Source: Schistosoma haematobium | Taxonomy: Eukaryota; Platyhelminthes; Trematoda; Strigeidida; Schistosomatidae | Assembly (NCBI RefSeq): GCF_000699445.3 | Contig: NC_067200.1 | Location: forward strand, 8,182,450 to 8,246,449 | Direction: 5' to 3' | Length of the DNA: 64,000 nt | Part shown: piece by piece, positions 12,201 through 26,200 of the stretch | How the letters are laid out: the number at the start of each line of letters is the position of its first letter | Numbering within the stretch: position 1 is the first letter of the stretch | The notes under the pieces: model-generated | Told to the model about the DNA's origin: nothing | The model's input: the letters and a program-made list of their open reading frames with translations, nothing else | Database searches by the model: none | Made by a program: the position numbers and the translations under genes

Positions 12201-15200
12201 GGTACTGTCTCATTGTTCTACAGGTTAAGTGTTCACGCTCTAAACCAAGGGCTCCGCGTTCGATTCTAACGTGCGGGTTCGTAGACGTACATTTCGGAAG
12301 AGTCCCATAATAAAACGAAATGACCACCCAGTGTTTTCAGGTTTTCACTGGGGGGTCTAGTTAAGATCAGTTTATGATTTAAATGGTTTCAAAAACATCG
12401 TATATGATAAGTTAATCAAAGGCAATCACTAAGAAAGTGAACTTATGAAAATGGTAACCCATCTTTTTGAATCATTGGTTTCTAAAAATGTGTTTACTGT
12501 TACATATACTCTCGTGAATTTGCTTTCCATACCTACTAGAAATGGTAACGCAGCTAATATGTATATACTATAAACAATTGATTGTTTACGCGATATTCCT
12601 CTTCCATTTTCAATCTACCAACCAAAACACTAGAAAGGTTAAATAATGTACTTTGTATTATTTAGTCTTAAAAAAACATAATTATTATACATTTATTAGA
12701 ATAGTACGACGTACAATAAATAACAAGTCTCAAAATCGATACTGAGCTAGGTCATTTGTTGTATATTAAAACTTGGCTAACAGTTATGTCATTAATTAAC
12801 ATCACCGTAATTCATAAACGGTAAAAAAATGTATCAACAGTTCATGAGTTGGATAAAAGCCTACAAGAATAACAGTATTAAAAATACTTCAGTCACTGAC
12901 AAATGGACTGAGCCATGTTGGTAGGTGTAGACTACCTGGTTGGGGACCGCGAGATGATAGCAACCGATGGTTAGAGACCGTGAGTGACATGGCTCAAAAT
13001 CGTTTGCAATGGCGCAGGTGCATCCACTCTTTGTGTTCTCCCAAATTCTATACTTTTGAATTCTTCATTTCCCTTATTTTCTTTCCAAATTTATTTCACT
13101 GTATTATACTCCTCGTATAACATCTTCAAGCCCTAATGATTCCGATTACTGCTTATACTCTTACTACCTCTACCACTACGTAGTTTGAATCGACAACTGC
13201 ATCTCTGTGCTAATGTGGTATGGTGACTCGAACTGATGTACGTCCGTACGAAGTTCTACGTTGTTACTGACTGACTTAAATGTTTCTACTTCGAAAGTAT
13301 GACGTCATCAGATGAAACTTTTCGTAACTGTAAGTTTTCTGGCACTTCTTTGAGGGTACTTTTCAAAAATTCTAAAAGGAAACCATTCGTTATATGCTAA
13401 CCAATTAGATGCTTTTATCGATCGCGTTGTAAATGTTGTGATATCAACGGGAACTAATATCTTATATTATATCTGGGGTCCGTGTGATCAGCCTGTTTAT
13501 TCTGACGAGCAGTGGTATAATCTAATCTCTCTCTAGTCCAAATGTCGATTATTACACTTAAATTGCCCATGTAAGATCAATGACCTACTGCTAACCTATA
13601 ATACAATAATCTCCCCTTGAACACTAATTCAACTATAGTTAAGTCAATACTTAACATCTGTAGTAGGTCTAGAACTCAGTCTTCTCAAGCTTACTTTCCA
13701 GAACAGTTTTCAACACAATATATAGACAAATTCTGTTTGTAAAGTTCAATTTCGTATACATTTATATACTGTAAATCATACTTCCTTATTATTATTATTA
13801 TTATTTGAACACATAAATATTGGTACAAGAGGGCACCAAATATATATGCGCCACACCATATTTGTGTGTGTGTGGGCTGTGATACTGCCCGGGTGCCCAG
13901 ACCGAAGCAGGTGGTTTTCTTAGGGGGCCACACCCCGAGCCTTTGACCTAAAGGTCTGATCCACAAGGCAGTGGAGCATCGTGAGGAGATGCAGTCCCAT
14001 GGTAGCCGGTGACCAACGATTGGTTCATACGCCATTTGTTCCCGCAGGATACTGGAGCCCATGTGTACCACTGGTTTGGGATCCGGTTAAAGCGCCGAAC
14101 ATTCGCTTTTCGTCCTCTCATTTTCGTAAACAACACCCCCGCCACGAGAAGGCAGTGAGTAGGACTTCCCTGGCAGAGGCTGTATACGCGTGGCTGTGTG
14201 AGAGCATTTAGAGAGGGAGGGCGGGCCCACCCCACTCTCGGCCATACCAGGGCATTTGGCGGCAAAGTGCCCATAGCACGAGGCCTCGCCGAGACACAAA
14301 CTGGGGTCGCTGGATTCAGAGTCCAGAGTGCTAACCGCTACACCACATACACAAATAAAAAACATTATAATATAGACATGAATATCCTATGAATGAAAGA
14401 GAACTCAGTTATGGGTCCATATTTGAATAATAATAAATTGAGTAATTATTTAATGAATCATTCGAAAGCTTACTGCTAGAGGAACTCAAAGATACAACAA
14501 TTCATGTGTTTAGTAATTATTACAATAAAAATATCAATGATAATTCTTTGTAAGGTAATCCTGAAAGTTACAACTTACGCAATATTTGCCTTTATTATAG
14601 AAGCAGTTGACATTATTCGTTATTTAAAACAAGACGTTTTTGATAAAAAGGCATTTATAAATAAGTTTGACTGATTGATAACGTAATCATTCGATGATCA
14701 ATAAGATCTATCTTCACAAACATAACAACATTTTAGTGCAAGTTCTTTGATGATATCTGCATTATTTGAAGGAATATAGTTTATGTATTAAAGTGGTTGA
14801 ACATTTCCCACTAAAGATATTTGAATATAAAATTTATAATCAATTGTGAAAGTAACAATTGTTTCATCGTTCTGTATACAAATGCAAAATACAGAAGGTA
14901 TAGTTGATTCAAAAGGATAGATGGTAATTTGGTTATTGAAATTATAAATCTTTATTAATTGAAGTGTATCACTTATACCTAGTCATCGTCTGTTCAGATG
15001 AATGGTGTTTACTGGTGTAAAAGTAAGTTACAAGAAAATAAGAATCATACAGAAATGTGTAACATTAATCCATAATGTTATTGTTTGTTTATCTGAGATT
15101 TGTTCTCAAATATTGACTACCTGGTTTGGATCTCCTCAGGAATTGCTATTAACATTTGGAGATATTTAGTAACATAGTTCAGAATCGGCCATATCTTTCC

Positions 15201-16652
15201 GATACTCGAACCTTGTACTTTCCACTTTAAATGTCAACGGGTTGTCCACTCAGCTAGTGTGTCCGGATAACTACCAGATTGTGCAACGAGAATGAATTAT
15301 AATTCATTTGTGAGGGATCGAGATGTCTATATTTGATTAGTATCTATTGGCATTGTGCATCCTAATCCTACTGCCTAATATTGCTCTCAGTCACAAGCAT
15401 TTTAATAAAGTCTTAATACTATCCTTCTAGGAATTTTTTGTCATTCTTGGAATTTAGTTGATCCACATTTCCGATTTTTCTCCAGCCAAATTAATATCCT
15501 TTATTGTTCACGTGCATTGATGTCGTTGATAACTTGTCATGTCTCGTAGCTGTTAGGGATAGGTTGAATACAACGACAAATGAAGACAACAAAACCTGCA
15601 ATGACAATTTATCACAAATCAGTTCATCAAAGTGAAATGATTTAACACTTGTGATATAACTGAAAGCTCAATTATACATGTGATAGGCTATGACGATGTT
15701 TTTGTACAAAATGACAATAAAAGTCCTACAAATCAACATCAGAAATATTCTTATTAGTTAATGAAACGACGATATAGTAGTCGTATTATTTGGCCTAATA
15801 ACAAGTTCGTAGGCTTATTTCACCACATGATTCGGTGTGGTAGGGTATCGCAATTACCACTAACACACACCTACATCATGAACTCAGTAGCTAAATAGAT
15901 GACGCGACTGTGTGTAAAAGGAAACGTTGAGGTTAGACATTAACACCATTGGATGCCGCCTCAGTGGTCGAGTAGGTTAAGCGTCCGCGCGCGAGGCGGA
16001 AGGCCCTGGGTTCGAATCCCGCGCGTGGGATCGTGGATGCGCACCGCTGAGGAGTCCCACGGTAGAACGAAACGGCCATCCAGTACTTCCAGTTTTTCTA
16101 TGGTGGTCTAGCTTCATTTGAATCATGATTTCAACTATTGAAATGTTATATTTATAGATTGTATATGTAGGTAGGTAACTTTAAATGATTAAAATGAAGT
16201 CCTCTGTGAAAACTACACTCGTACATAGCGTATTAATTCATGGAATGAACGGAAAAAAAGTTCAAAAATGCTGGGTTTAGTAATTTTATTAAATATTATG
16301 AAAGATTGTTTATCTTTTCATCCAGAAACTGATTTTATTTTAGGAATTTTCTTTTTGTGAACATGCAATCCATTAAAAAACTACATGATATTTCATTATT
16401 TTGTTTACTTTTTTAGCTAATCGCTTTGATTCAAGACGAAATTTAAAACTGGTAGGTGTTTGTTTATCAACGTTGATAATCATTTTGTTTTGATCATTGT
16501 ATTTAGATATATTATCTCTGTGTTCCTGTGAGATATTAGATACAATACATAATTGAATGATGATCATCGGTTTTAATGCACAGTCCTATTTTGACTGTTT
16601 GAAATCACATAAATCTCGCTGAGTTAGCGAAAATACAAATGCTCACTGTTTT

Positions 16653-16701
<49 letters not shown>

Positions 16702-19700
16702 CGAGAAGGTTAGGAGTACCTTTTTTTAAAAAAGGATGGTTGCTCGACAAAAACATACGGTACTAAAATATCTCGAATATTATATCATTTTACAAAGAAA
16801 AATTAAAAGTGGTTACTCTTAGAATAGATTTATCATTCTTTAAATATCGGTAAGCGGTTGTGGAGTTTATTGAACTTCAATGAATTCATGAACCGATCCA
16901 AATTAAACCTCAAAGCATTGGATGACCGTTTCACCCCAGTAAGAGGCTCTGCAGCAATGCGCGCCCACAACCTCGCACGTGGTTATGGAACCCCTGATCT
17001 TCATGTTCATTATATTGTTGACAAATGGTTTGTTAGAGATTGATAGTTTGTCAAGTGGTTATAGGTAATCCACAGGAAACTTTCCTAGATCTATGGTTTG
17101 TGCTAGTTAACACTCATAATCATGACATGCTTGTGATCAGAAAGAATATTTTGTTCTCTGGAGGGATCAACTTCATGTTGCCTAGTTTCTCAGGGTGAGG
17201 CGTTACCACCGAGCTATTTGAAAGATGACTGGTCTATTTTAAAAGTGAGATATTTTCAATATGACCAAACTAGTCTAATTGACTCGACACTGCAACGCAT
17301 TAGAATGTTACCGTTTATTTTGTATTCAACATAAGTGATCCATTTTGTTAATACTATAGCTTTTTTTTCCTGATATACATCAGTTTGGCGATTCACAGAG
17401 ATATTCTTCTCCTGGAACTTTACCATTAGATCCGTTAAAACAGGTAATCTCTGTTATTATTATTCCTTTAAAAATCTATATCATATGACAATAATAAAAA
17501 TAATATTAATAATAATAGTTCTTTCTTCATAAATTTACAGAATACTATGCGAAAGCGAATTTTATAGGGACTATGTTATGTAATATTGGTGTAATACTTT
17601 CCAAATAACAACCTGATCATACACATGTACATACATATTTATGCAAAATTAAGTGTCATACTAGACAAATTGAAATATATAAGAAACAAGATAAATCACT
17701 TCACTCTGGACATTCAGAATCAATATTATCAGTGTATGTTTTTGTGAATACACTGAAAAGCGGAATTTAAACTTACATATGGCAAAAACTTCAAAAAACC
17801 TAAGTATTCCCTTCTAGACAACTTTTGTATAAAACCTAAATGGTAGAATTAAGATCGATCTCATATTAAGCCAATATGATATCACATTGTTTTAATAAAT
17901 CTCGTCTTTTATTATGTCGATCAGTCGTCCTGTTGGAATACTGATATACACACTTCGCATATGCGAGGCTGACTTCCAACTTAAATGAGAAGAATAAGAA
18001 TTACTAGGAAGTAGTTGTATTGCCGAAACGAATTAAAATATACAGAAAGTGGTTGGTATCTACGCATATATATATATATATATATACCGTGGACAATTGA
18101 GTCAACTGTCGATCAACAGCGCGCACCTCTTAGCTTTGAACTAACACATACACGGGCGCATGATATATCCCAACTGCCCTAACCTGTCATCTTTTAATTA
18201 GATTGTTCAATTTAGTACTTTTATTTCAATAAAGTGATTGATACAAGATTCCCATAGAATTCTTCATGTTTATCCTTGTTTGATTAGCCATGGAAACTGT
18301 TACAAGCGGAATATGCGTGGTCTCGCGGTTTGTGCGGTAATGGTGTTCGTGTGGGTATATTCGATACAGGATTGGCATCACCTGATCATAAGCACTTTTC
18401 ATTAAGTAATATTATTGAAAGAACTGATTGGACAGTAGATATAACTAATGTAAGTTGCGGATAGCATTATAAAATGTTCAAAAACAACGTTCAACTAGAT
18501 AGTTAATGAGTTTATATGCATCAATGCCAAGATTCGACTTAATAGTTTCAAATAAATTTATTTGAATCCAACTAGGTACTTAAGTATAGACTCGCCTACT
18601 ATACTTCGTATGACAGTTTGAAGTGTGGTACCACTTGATTGTTCAAATGAAATTAAGCTGAATAAAGTTTGAACTTGTCTGTAAATGTTATTGGTTTTTC
18701 GACATTACTAATTGAGAGAATATTTATTGAATAAGTACACACCTTTAATGGCAAGCATCCAAATTGCGATTTGATAATTTAATACAAATGCTATATACAT
18801 TTACAAATTATTATGACTTATTTTCATGACTGGAGGTGCAGATTCAAATTGTACGCTATTCCACATGAATGGTCTAACGTCGATCTGCCTTCAGAATATT
18901 CTACAACCGGTTTAATGCATGTCGCTGCCTAATGTCACTTCTTTTCCATATGGTATGGTGGATCTCTGTAATGAACTGTTCGATTTTCAATTCATTTATA
19001 ATCTGTCCTTCTGTTAGACCAACAATTAATTTCCATGTGCTCAGATGAATGACGCCAAGAAACGGGATAATAGCTTCTATCTCTGTTTGTTTTAGGAAAA
19101 TCTTTCATCACGGAACTGCTGACATTCCACAGTACAACTCAAAAAATTGAATCTCAGTAGCTTCTGAGTTTTTTTGTTCGCATTACTACTACTTCTCATT
19201 AATACTTTGATTTTTCGTCAATCTGTACTCCAGATATCGACTACATTCAATTAATACCGGGTATAAGCTAGCGCTACTAACTGACAGATCTGCCATATAA
19301 CGTTGTTGAATGTGTATTGATTGCTATAGTTTCTGTTGAATACATTGACTTAGATAGAACAATCAGTTTTGTTCAACTAGAAAACCAACAATTAGAATCC
19401 CGATTTATATGAATTAATATTTTTGAGCTAACTAAATGCATGCCCAACCAGCACTCGTAATCTTAGGTCATCTGCTAAGTCGTTATTGGTCCACTATTCT
19501 GTAAGGAAGTCCTACTCATGCTTTCTCGCAGCAAGGGTGTTGTTGTTTACGAGATTGAGAAGAAGAAAAGCGAATGTCTGACGCTTTAACTGGGTTGGCG
19601 GGTATGGATGATGGATAATCCTGATTTCAAACCAAAGGTGCACATGGGCTTCAGGATCCTGAGGAGTATTGGCCACTGGCTACCATGGGACCATATCTCC

Positions 19701-22700
19701 TAATACTGCTTCACTGCCACGTGGACTAAACCTCTAAGTCTAAGGCTCGGAGAGTGACCCTAAAATCTAGATTGCTCCTACACCAAATCAACTTTCTAAT
19801 CCATATTCAATACCGAAATTGTAATTACAGTCAGTTGTGTATATAAGTTGACATTGTTCATTTTATTTTTCAAAATATTTTGTAAATATCCTTTTATTGT
19901 GTATTTTAGAGATCCTATTCTGATGATTATATTGAGGCTTTAGATCGACATGGTCATGGAACATATGTCACAGGTTTAATTGTTGCTCAAAATCCTAATT
20001 TATACTACTCAAAATTTATTAATTCTTTTAATAAACATGACGATTCTACTTGTCCACCTTGGGGATTTGCACCACGTGCAGATTTATTCATATTTCGTGT
20101 ATTCACTGATACACAAATATCTTATACATCATGGTTTTTAGATGCATTCAATTATGCGATTAGTCGAAAATTGCATGTTATCAATCTTAGTATTGGTGGA
20201 CCAGATTTTTTAGATAAACCTTTTGTTGACAAGGTTAGTTGTGGTTTTTCGTTTTGATACAATAGATTAAGAGTTCTTTTTATGAGTAAAGGGTTGTGGG
20301 AATTTTTTGAGTTCTATTGAAATCACGAATCGATCTTATTGGATCACTATCATGTGATCATCATGATCTATGCTCTAATGTGTTGTGTGACATGGTTCAA
20401 ATTCGTCCACAATGACACAGATCCGTTCACGTATTTAGTGTCGTTAGATCTTGACTTTTAAATTTCGTTTAAAATTTCTTTCCTGGAAATTCATTTTTTT
20501 CTTGTCATATTTTCTACTACCACTGATATGGTTGTGACTGCTAATACTCCGGCATTTGTCTTGACAGTTTCTTGGTGTTGATATAGTGTGTCAACTTGAG
20601 CCGATGCACATGTGTCTGGTTCTACTTTGTTTATGACTGACTAACTACCTAACTGACTGATTGAATGAATATTCGTGTTTAAGCTCGATATATCAGGTAT
20701 TTGTGTTATATATATATTCTCGGATTTCAAGACAATCACTTTTAACACATAGTCTCTACTGATGTTTGTAACCTAAAGTTAGTTATTTACAGGTATTTCG
20801 CCAAACAAGAACACTTAAGTCTTGGAAGATATAAAAGTATAACAATATTCAACTTCCGTAAAAGACATGATTTCAACGTAACATAATTAAGTACAGCCTA
20901 TGCTTAAATTTCTTCTTCAGCATTGAAATGTCTTAGTAACCGATAAACTAAAAACAGTATTTCTTGATCATGATGAGTTCCAAATGGGACGAAACTCATA
21001 TCCACTGCTAACCACTATCCAAAGCATAGCTTTGTTCTTTATTAAAACTCCACTGATTAGTATTTAAGGAGAGAAGATGCAAGCAATCGATTTCTATTGT
21101 TTAGTAGTTGAATCTTATACAGACCACATTGAATCTAGCTACTTAGTCCAAAGTCACTGGTTTGATTTCCACCGTAATATATAATTTTCTCACCAACTTA
21201 AGTTTAGCATTATTTATCATTTAGTAAGTGATAGTCTATCAACCTTGCCTAGGCCTAACACAAATAATAATAACGATAACGATAATAACGATTATATATA
21301 TTGGATATTTTCGATTAGTAAAGCGTGACATTCTCATTTTTGGACCTTTAATTGACCCAACGTATCATTTTCTTCTAATATTCACTTTGAACATTATTCA
21401 ATGCGTTTTCCTAGTTTGTCTACTTATTTGGTTCCATCCAATCAGTGTGGTGTCAAGAGAGATTGGACAACAACTCATCATATCGAAAATGTATATGTTT
21501 CGAAATAATAATTACTCATTGCGAGCTAGTGTCAGTTAGGGAATTATTTATTTATTCACTTGAACACATAAACCTTGGTAATAAGAGCTACAAAATTATG
21601 TAAGTATCACTGGGATACTAGCTAGTTGCATAAACTGTAATAGGTGGTTTTCTTAGAGAACAACTCCCTGACCCTTCGACCTACAGATCTAATCCACAAG
21701 GCAGTGGAGTAAAGTAAAGAGATGTGGTTTCATGACAGCCGGTCACGAACAATAAGTTCATACACCATTTGTCTTTTCAGGATTCTGAGGCCTATATGCA
21801 CCATTTGTTTGGAATCAGGGTTTTCCAACTCTCCGACATGGATCCTTTGTATCCATCAACACTGTCAAAACGTCGAACATTCGCTTTATTTCTTCTCAAT
21901 TTCGTTAATAACACCAGCACCCCCGTTGCGAGAAGGCAGTGAGTAGGACTTCACTGACTAAGGGCATAAACAAGGACGTGTTTACTGCGCAACAGTTCGT
22001 TCCGTCCTACTTTATGGCAGTGAAACATGGCCGGTAAGAGTAAAGGATATTCGTAGGTTACTAGTATTTGATCATAGGTGTCTTCGAAACATTGCTCGTA
22101 TATCCTGGGACCATCGAGTAAGTAACGCAGATGTTAGGAAACGGGTACTAGGTAAGGGTGGCAAATCAATTGATGACGTAGTGAAACTCCATCAGTTGAG
22201 ATGGCTGGGACACGTGTTACGTATGCCCAATCACCGAATGCGTCGACGTGCGATGTTTAATGGTATTGGAGTAGATTGGAAGAAAGCTAGGGGCAGCCAG
22301 ACCAAAACATGGCACAAGTCCATGAAGTCACTGACAAGTGAACTGATCCATGTTGGTAGGTGTAGACTACCTGGTTGGGGACCGCAAGATGATAACAACC
22401 GATGGTTAGAGACCCTGAATGACATAGCTCAAAATCGTTTGCAATGGAGCAGGTGCATCCACTCTTTGAGTTCTCCCAAATTCTAATCTCCTGATTTCTT
22501 CATGTTCCTTTCTGTTTTCTCTTCCCAAATTTATTTCACTGGATTATAGTCCTTGAATAACATCTTCAAACCCTAATGTTTCCGATTACTGCTTATACTC
22601 TTACTACCTCTACCACTACGTAGTTTGAGTCGACAACTGCATCTGTGTGCTAATGTGGTGTGGCAACTCGAACTGATGTATGAATGTACGAAGTTCCACG

Positions 22701-23207
22701 TTGTTACTGACTGACTGACTGAAGGGCATAAACACGTGACCATAGGAGAGCATTTCGAGAGAGAGAGAGAGCTAACTCTTCTCACCTCCAATCATGCCAG
22801 GGTATTTGGATGCAGTTATTGATTAGCTTATCAAAGATGCCGCATTGCACCTGACTCTCTTAAATGGAAACTCAAATTCAAAGTGCTTGTGTATGTATCT
22901 TTCTATTTAAAGCTCATCAGACGAATGCATATCTAAATTCCAGTGTTAATTATCACATGACAACTTAAATCCTGTACTTATTCACTACTGCTAACCACTT
23001 TTGGTAATACAAATCAATCATTCACTAATCATAATCATAATAATAATATAAATTAAGACATCAGCTTAAATAAATGTTTCATTTCAACACAGATTAAATC
23101 ATTTATATTCACTTCCGAATGGTAATAATAGAGAAAATTACACATACACTAATAACAGTAAATACCATGACTACTTTTTATTGTTTATCGAAAACACTTG
23201 TGGGAAG

Positions 23208-23255
<48 letters not shown>

Positions 23256-26200
23256 TGGATATCATTTTTAACAGATTGTGTAACAGTTGTTCACTTCATG
23301 TATGATCTGTGTTATATATATAGTAAGCTTTATCACTTGTTTTGTAGTACCAATGTTAATATAGTTTCTTTGATAGTGATCTATCCCTTACCTCTACTAC
23401 TATTGCTAATTATCATCATTGCAGTATCTTGCTGTAGGTACATATATGTGTATGTACATGTTGATTAGTGTAATTATTTTAACTTATACAAAATGGAATA
23501 AACAAAGATGATAGAGGATGTAAACAGTGGCTTTATTAATAAAGAAACTAAATAAATTAATCTGTTGGAATAGTACTAATTATTGTAGGGTAATTGAATG
23601 AATTTTGCACTACATCGTAAATTAATTGTAGTTGAATGTGAATAATCGGAGATAGGTTCAGTGAACATAACGATTAGGTGTTTGGCGTTAGTGCTAACTA
23701 TCTTAGGTTCGATCCTTAGTCGAGTTTGTAGGTGAGCATTTCTGAAGAGAATCATACTAGCACGAAACAGTTTTCCAATGTTTCCTAGATTTCAGTGGTT
23801 ATCTAACTTAGATTAGTCGGTTACGTAAACCATTAAGTTCAAGAATCTTCACAAACCCTGTATACTAATGAGATTAACTCGTTTGAATAATGTATTGTGT
23901 AGTAGAATAGAAACATCTAGGGACAAATCAAACACATATTATACGCCAAATTATATCATAATTGTATGTTTGTAATCGAAAGATGCTTCTAATCAAAATA
24001 TGTTGAGGTTTCTATATATTGATTCTCATTCTAACATATGAATCAGTGATATTCGTAGTGAAAGAGATATGAAATAAAATGAAATGTTTACTTTTCCTAC
24101 TTATTGTAGTGATCAATCAAAGTCTCTTATTTTAAATGAAGTATTTTATTCATTTGGATTTGTTATTGAATTATTAAGGTTTTAGAATTATCTGCAAATG
24201 GAATACTATTAGTTTCTGCTATCGGGAATGATGGCCCTTTATTTGGAACCTTAAATAATCCAGCTGATCAAATGGATGTCTTAGGTGTTGGTGGTGTGGA
24301 TGCTTTGGGTCGTGTTGCAAGATTTTCTTCACGTGGAATGACTGGTTGGGTAAGAAATACAATGTTTGAGTTTGATTTGCTTTGTTATAGATAGTTATCC
24401 TATTTTTGTTCAGAGTTCAGGTTGAGTTACTTGGTTTTCAATACATACTTTAGAAATAAATGCACATATTTAGTTAAAATTCTTCATTGCCTACATACAT
24501 GTATATGGTCTATCGAATAAATACTCTAAGGGACCTACTAAGTTGTTTAGTAAAGTTTGGTGAAATAAACTTTCATGAAATTTGTTAAGTTTTCATGTTC
24601 GTTCCCGAGGATAACTCACGTCTCAGTGGAGACGTTGAAGAATACAAAAACGATACAAGGCTAAGATCGTCGTTTATTTCTATAAAGCACGATTAAAGAA
24701 CGATAAATACCCTGTTGAAACTGACTTCTATAAATGTTTTACATTGTGGAATTGGAGACAAATTTGGTTCATTACCATAAGTGATAAGTATTTTGAAAGT
24801 TGTGAGATTGTGAAAATTTGAATCTCACAATGTAATTTCAATGATATCTGTTCGCGTATTCTTTGAGCATTTTGTGTATAATCAGTTTTATTACTCATTA
24901 GATTATTTTTATTATTCCTACGTTTATTTATCTCCATTGGATTTTACACTTTTAATCTTGATCAAATTTTAGGAACTTCCAGCTGGTTATGGACGTGTAA
25001 AACCGGATATTGTTACTTTTTCCACTGGTGTTATCAGTTCTAATCTAGACGGAAAATGTCGTGTATTATCAGGAACTAGCGTAGCATCTCCAATTGTAAC
25101 AGGCGTTGTTAGTTTATTAATTAAGTGAGTGTAAACGTGTTTTATTACTGAGTATGAGTTTTTATTGTGCTGGTACCTATCGTGTTTTCCTTTCATACCG
25201 ATTTCACTCTATCTTATAATGAAATATAACTATGTTATATTCATACATTGTTGTATCTTTCCAGATGATGGGATTCAGCGAGAGAAATGTACGAATTGAC
25301 TGTTTAATTCATTTTTGTATTGGTTGTTTAAAGCGAACGGTACTAGGTTTGAATCTCGGAGTGAATATCAACTCTGGGATGCAGGTATATTCAGCTGACA
25401 AGTCCCAAATAGTGTGAAACACGTGCTGCACCCCATTGCTAGCTACCATCTGTGCTTAAAATTCATTGTTGTTTGCTTCAATTCTTATATTACTGTTATT
25501 TGTTCATATTCTGCATTTCGTGTACCTTTTGTATTATTGTTTAGAATGATATTTTGTGACTCGGTTGTTTGTTTCAAATTGTGTTCTGTCATTTTCTTGC
25601 GGAACAATTCATCACCATTATGTAGTATATTATTTATAATAAGCTATTTCACTTTCCATCACACTACATGTTATTCTATAAACGTTGAAAGCAATTATTG
25701 ACTAAGTGGATAACTCACTCCGTGTTTGATGTAAAAAGCGCTAGATTCAAGTTATAGGATGAATATTAACAATGGGATCTAGCTTATGAATCCTATATAA
25801 GATAAGACGTTTGTTTCGGATTCCACTGCTAACCATTATCCAACCTTGCTTAAATATGTTTGTGACTTAATAAGAATAACACGACAATTCATTCAAGATA
25901 TAGGTATGCTGAAATAAATTAATCACTTTCAGTTCTTAAGTTCAATAACAGAAAGATTCCATACACTTACAAATGAACTCATTGTTGGTTGTTAAGACAT
26001 AATAGTCTACGCGGTATTAACTATTTGGAAGGATTAATTCAGTATGTTGATGATTTTCACAGATGGACATTCGTTTTTATCACATGTACTGTGATAACAT
26101 CTTTTATTCATCCAACCGTCAAAAATTCTCCCAAGTATTAGTGTGGTGAGTGTGGAAGTCAGTGGAGATAATCCAATGTATTTCAACACAAAATTACAGA

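Noticed and set aside
14285..14352. A genuine tRNA-Gln gene on the minus strand.
   Set aside because: Anticodon arm is good, but the B box and acceptor stem are eroded and it heads a SINE.
15960..16030. A genuine tRNA gene.
   Set aside because: It has good A and B boxes, but is fused to a SINE body and has repeated relatives. The acceptor stem does not close.
18876..18900. CRISPR-like or short tandem direct repeats.
   Set aside because: Recurring short words across introns come from SINE and LINE fragments; there is no regular repeat-spacer array anywhere, nor is one expected in an animal genome.
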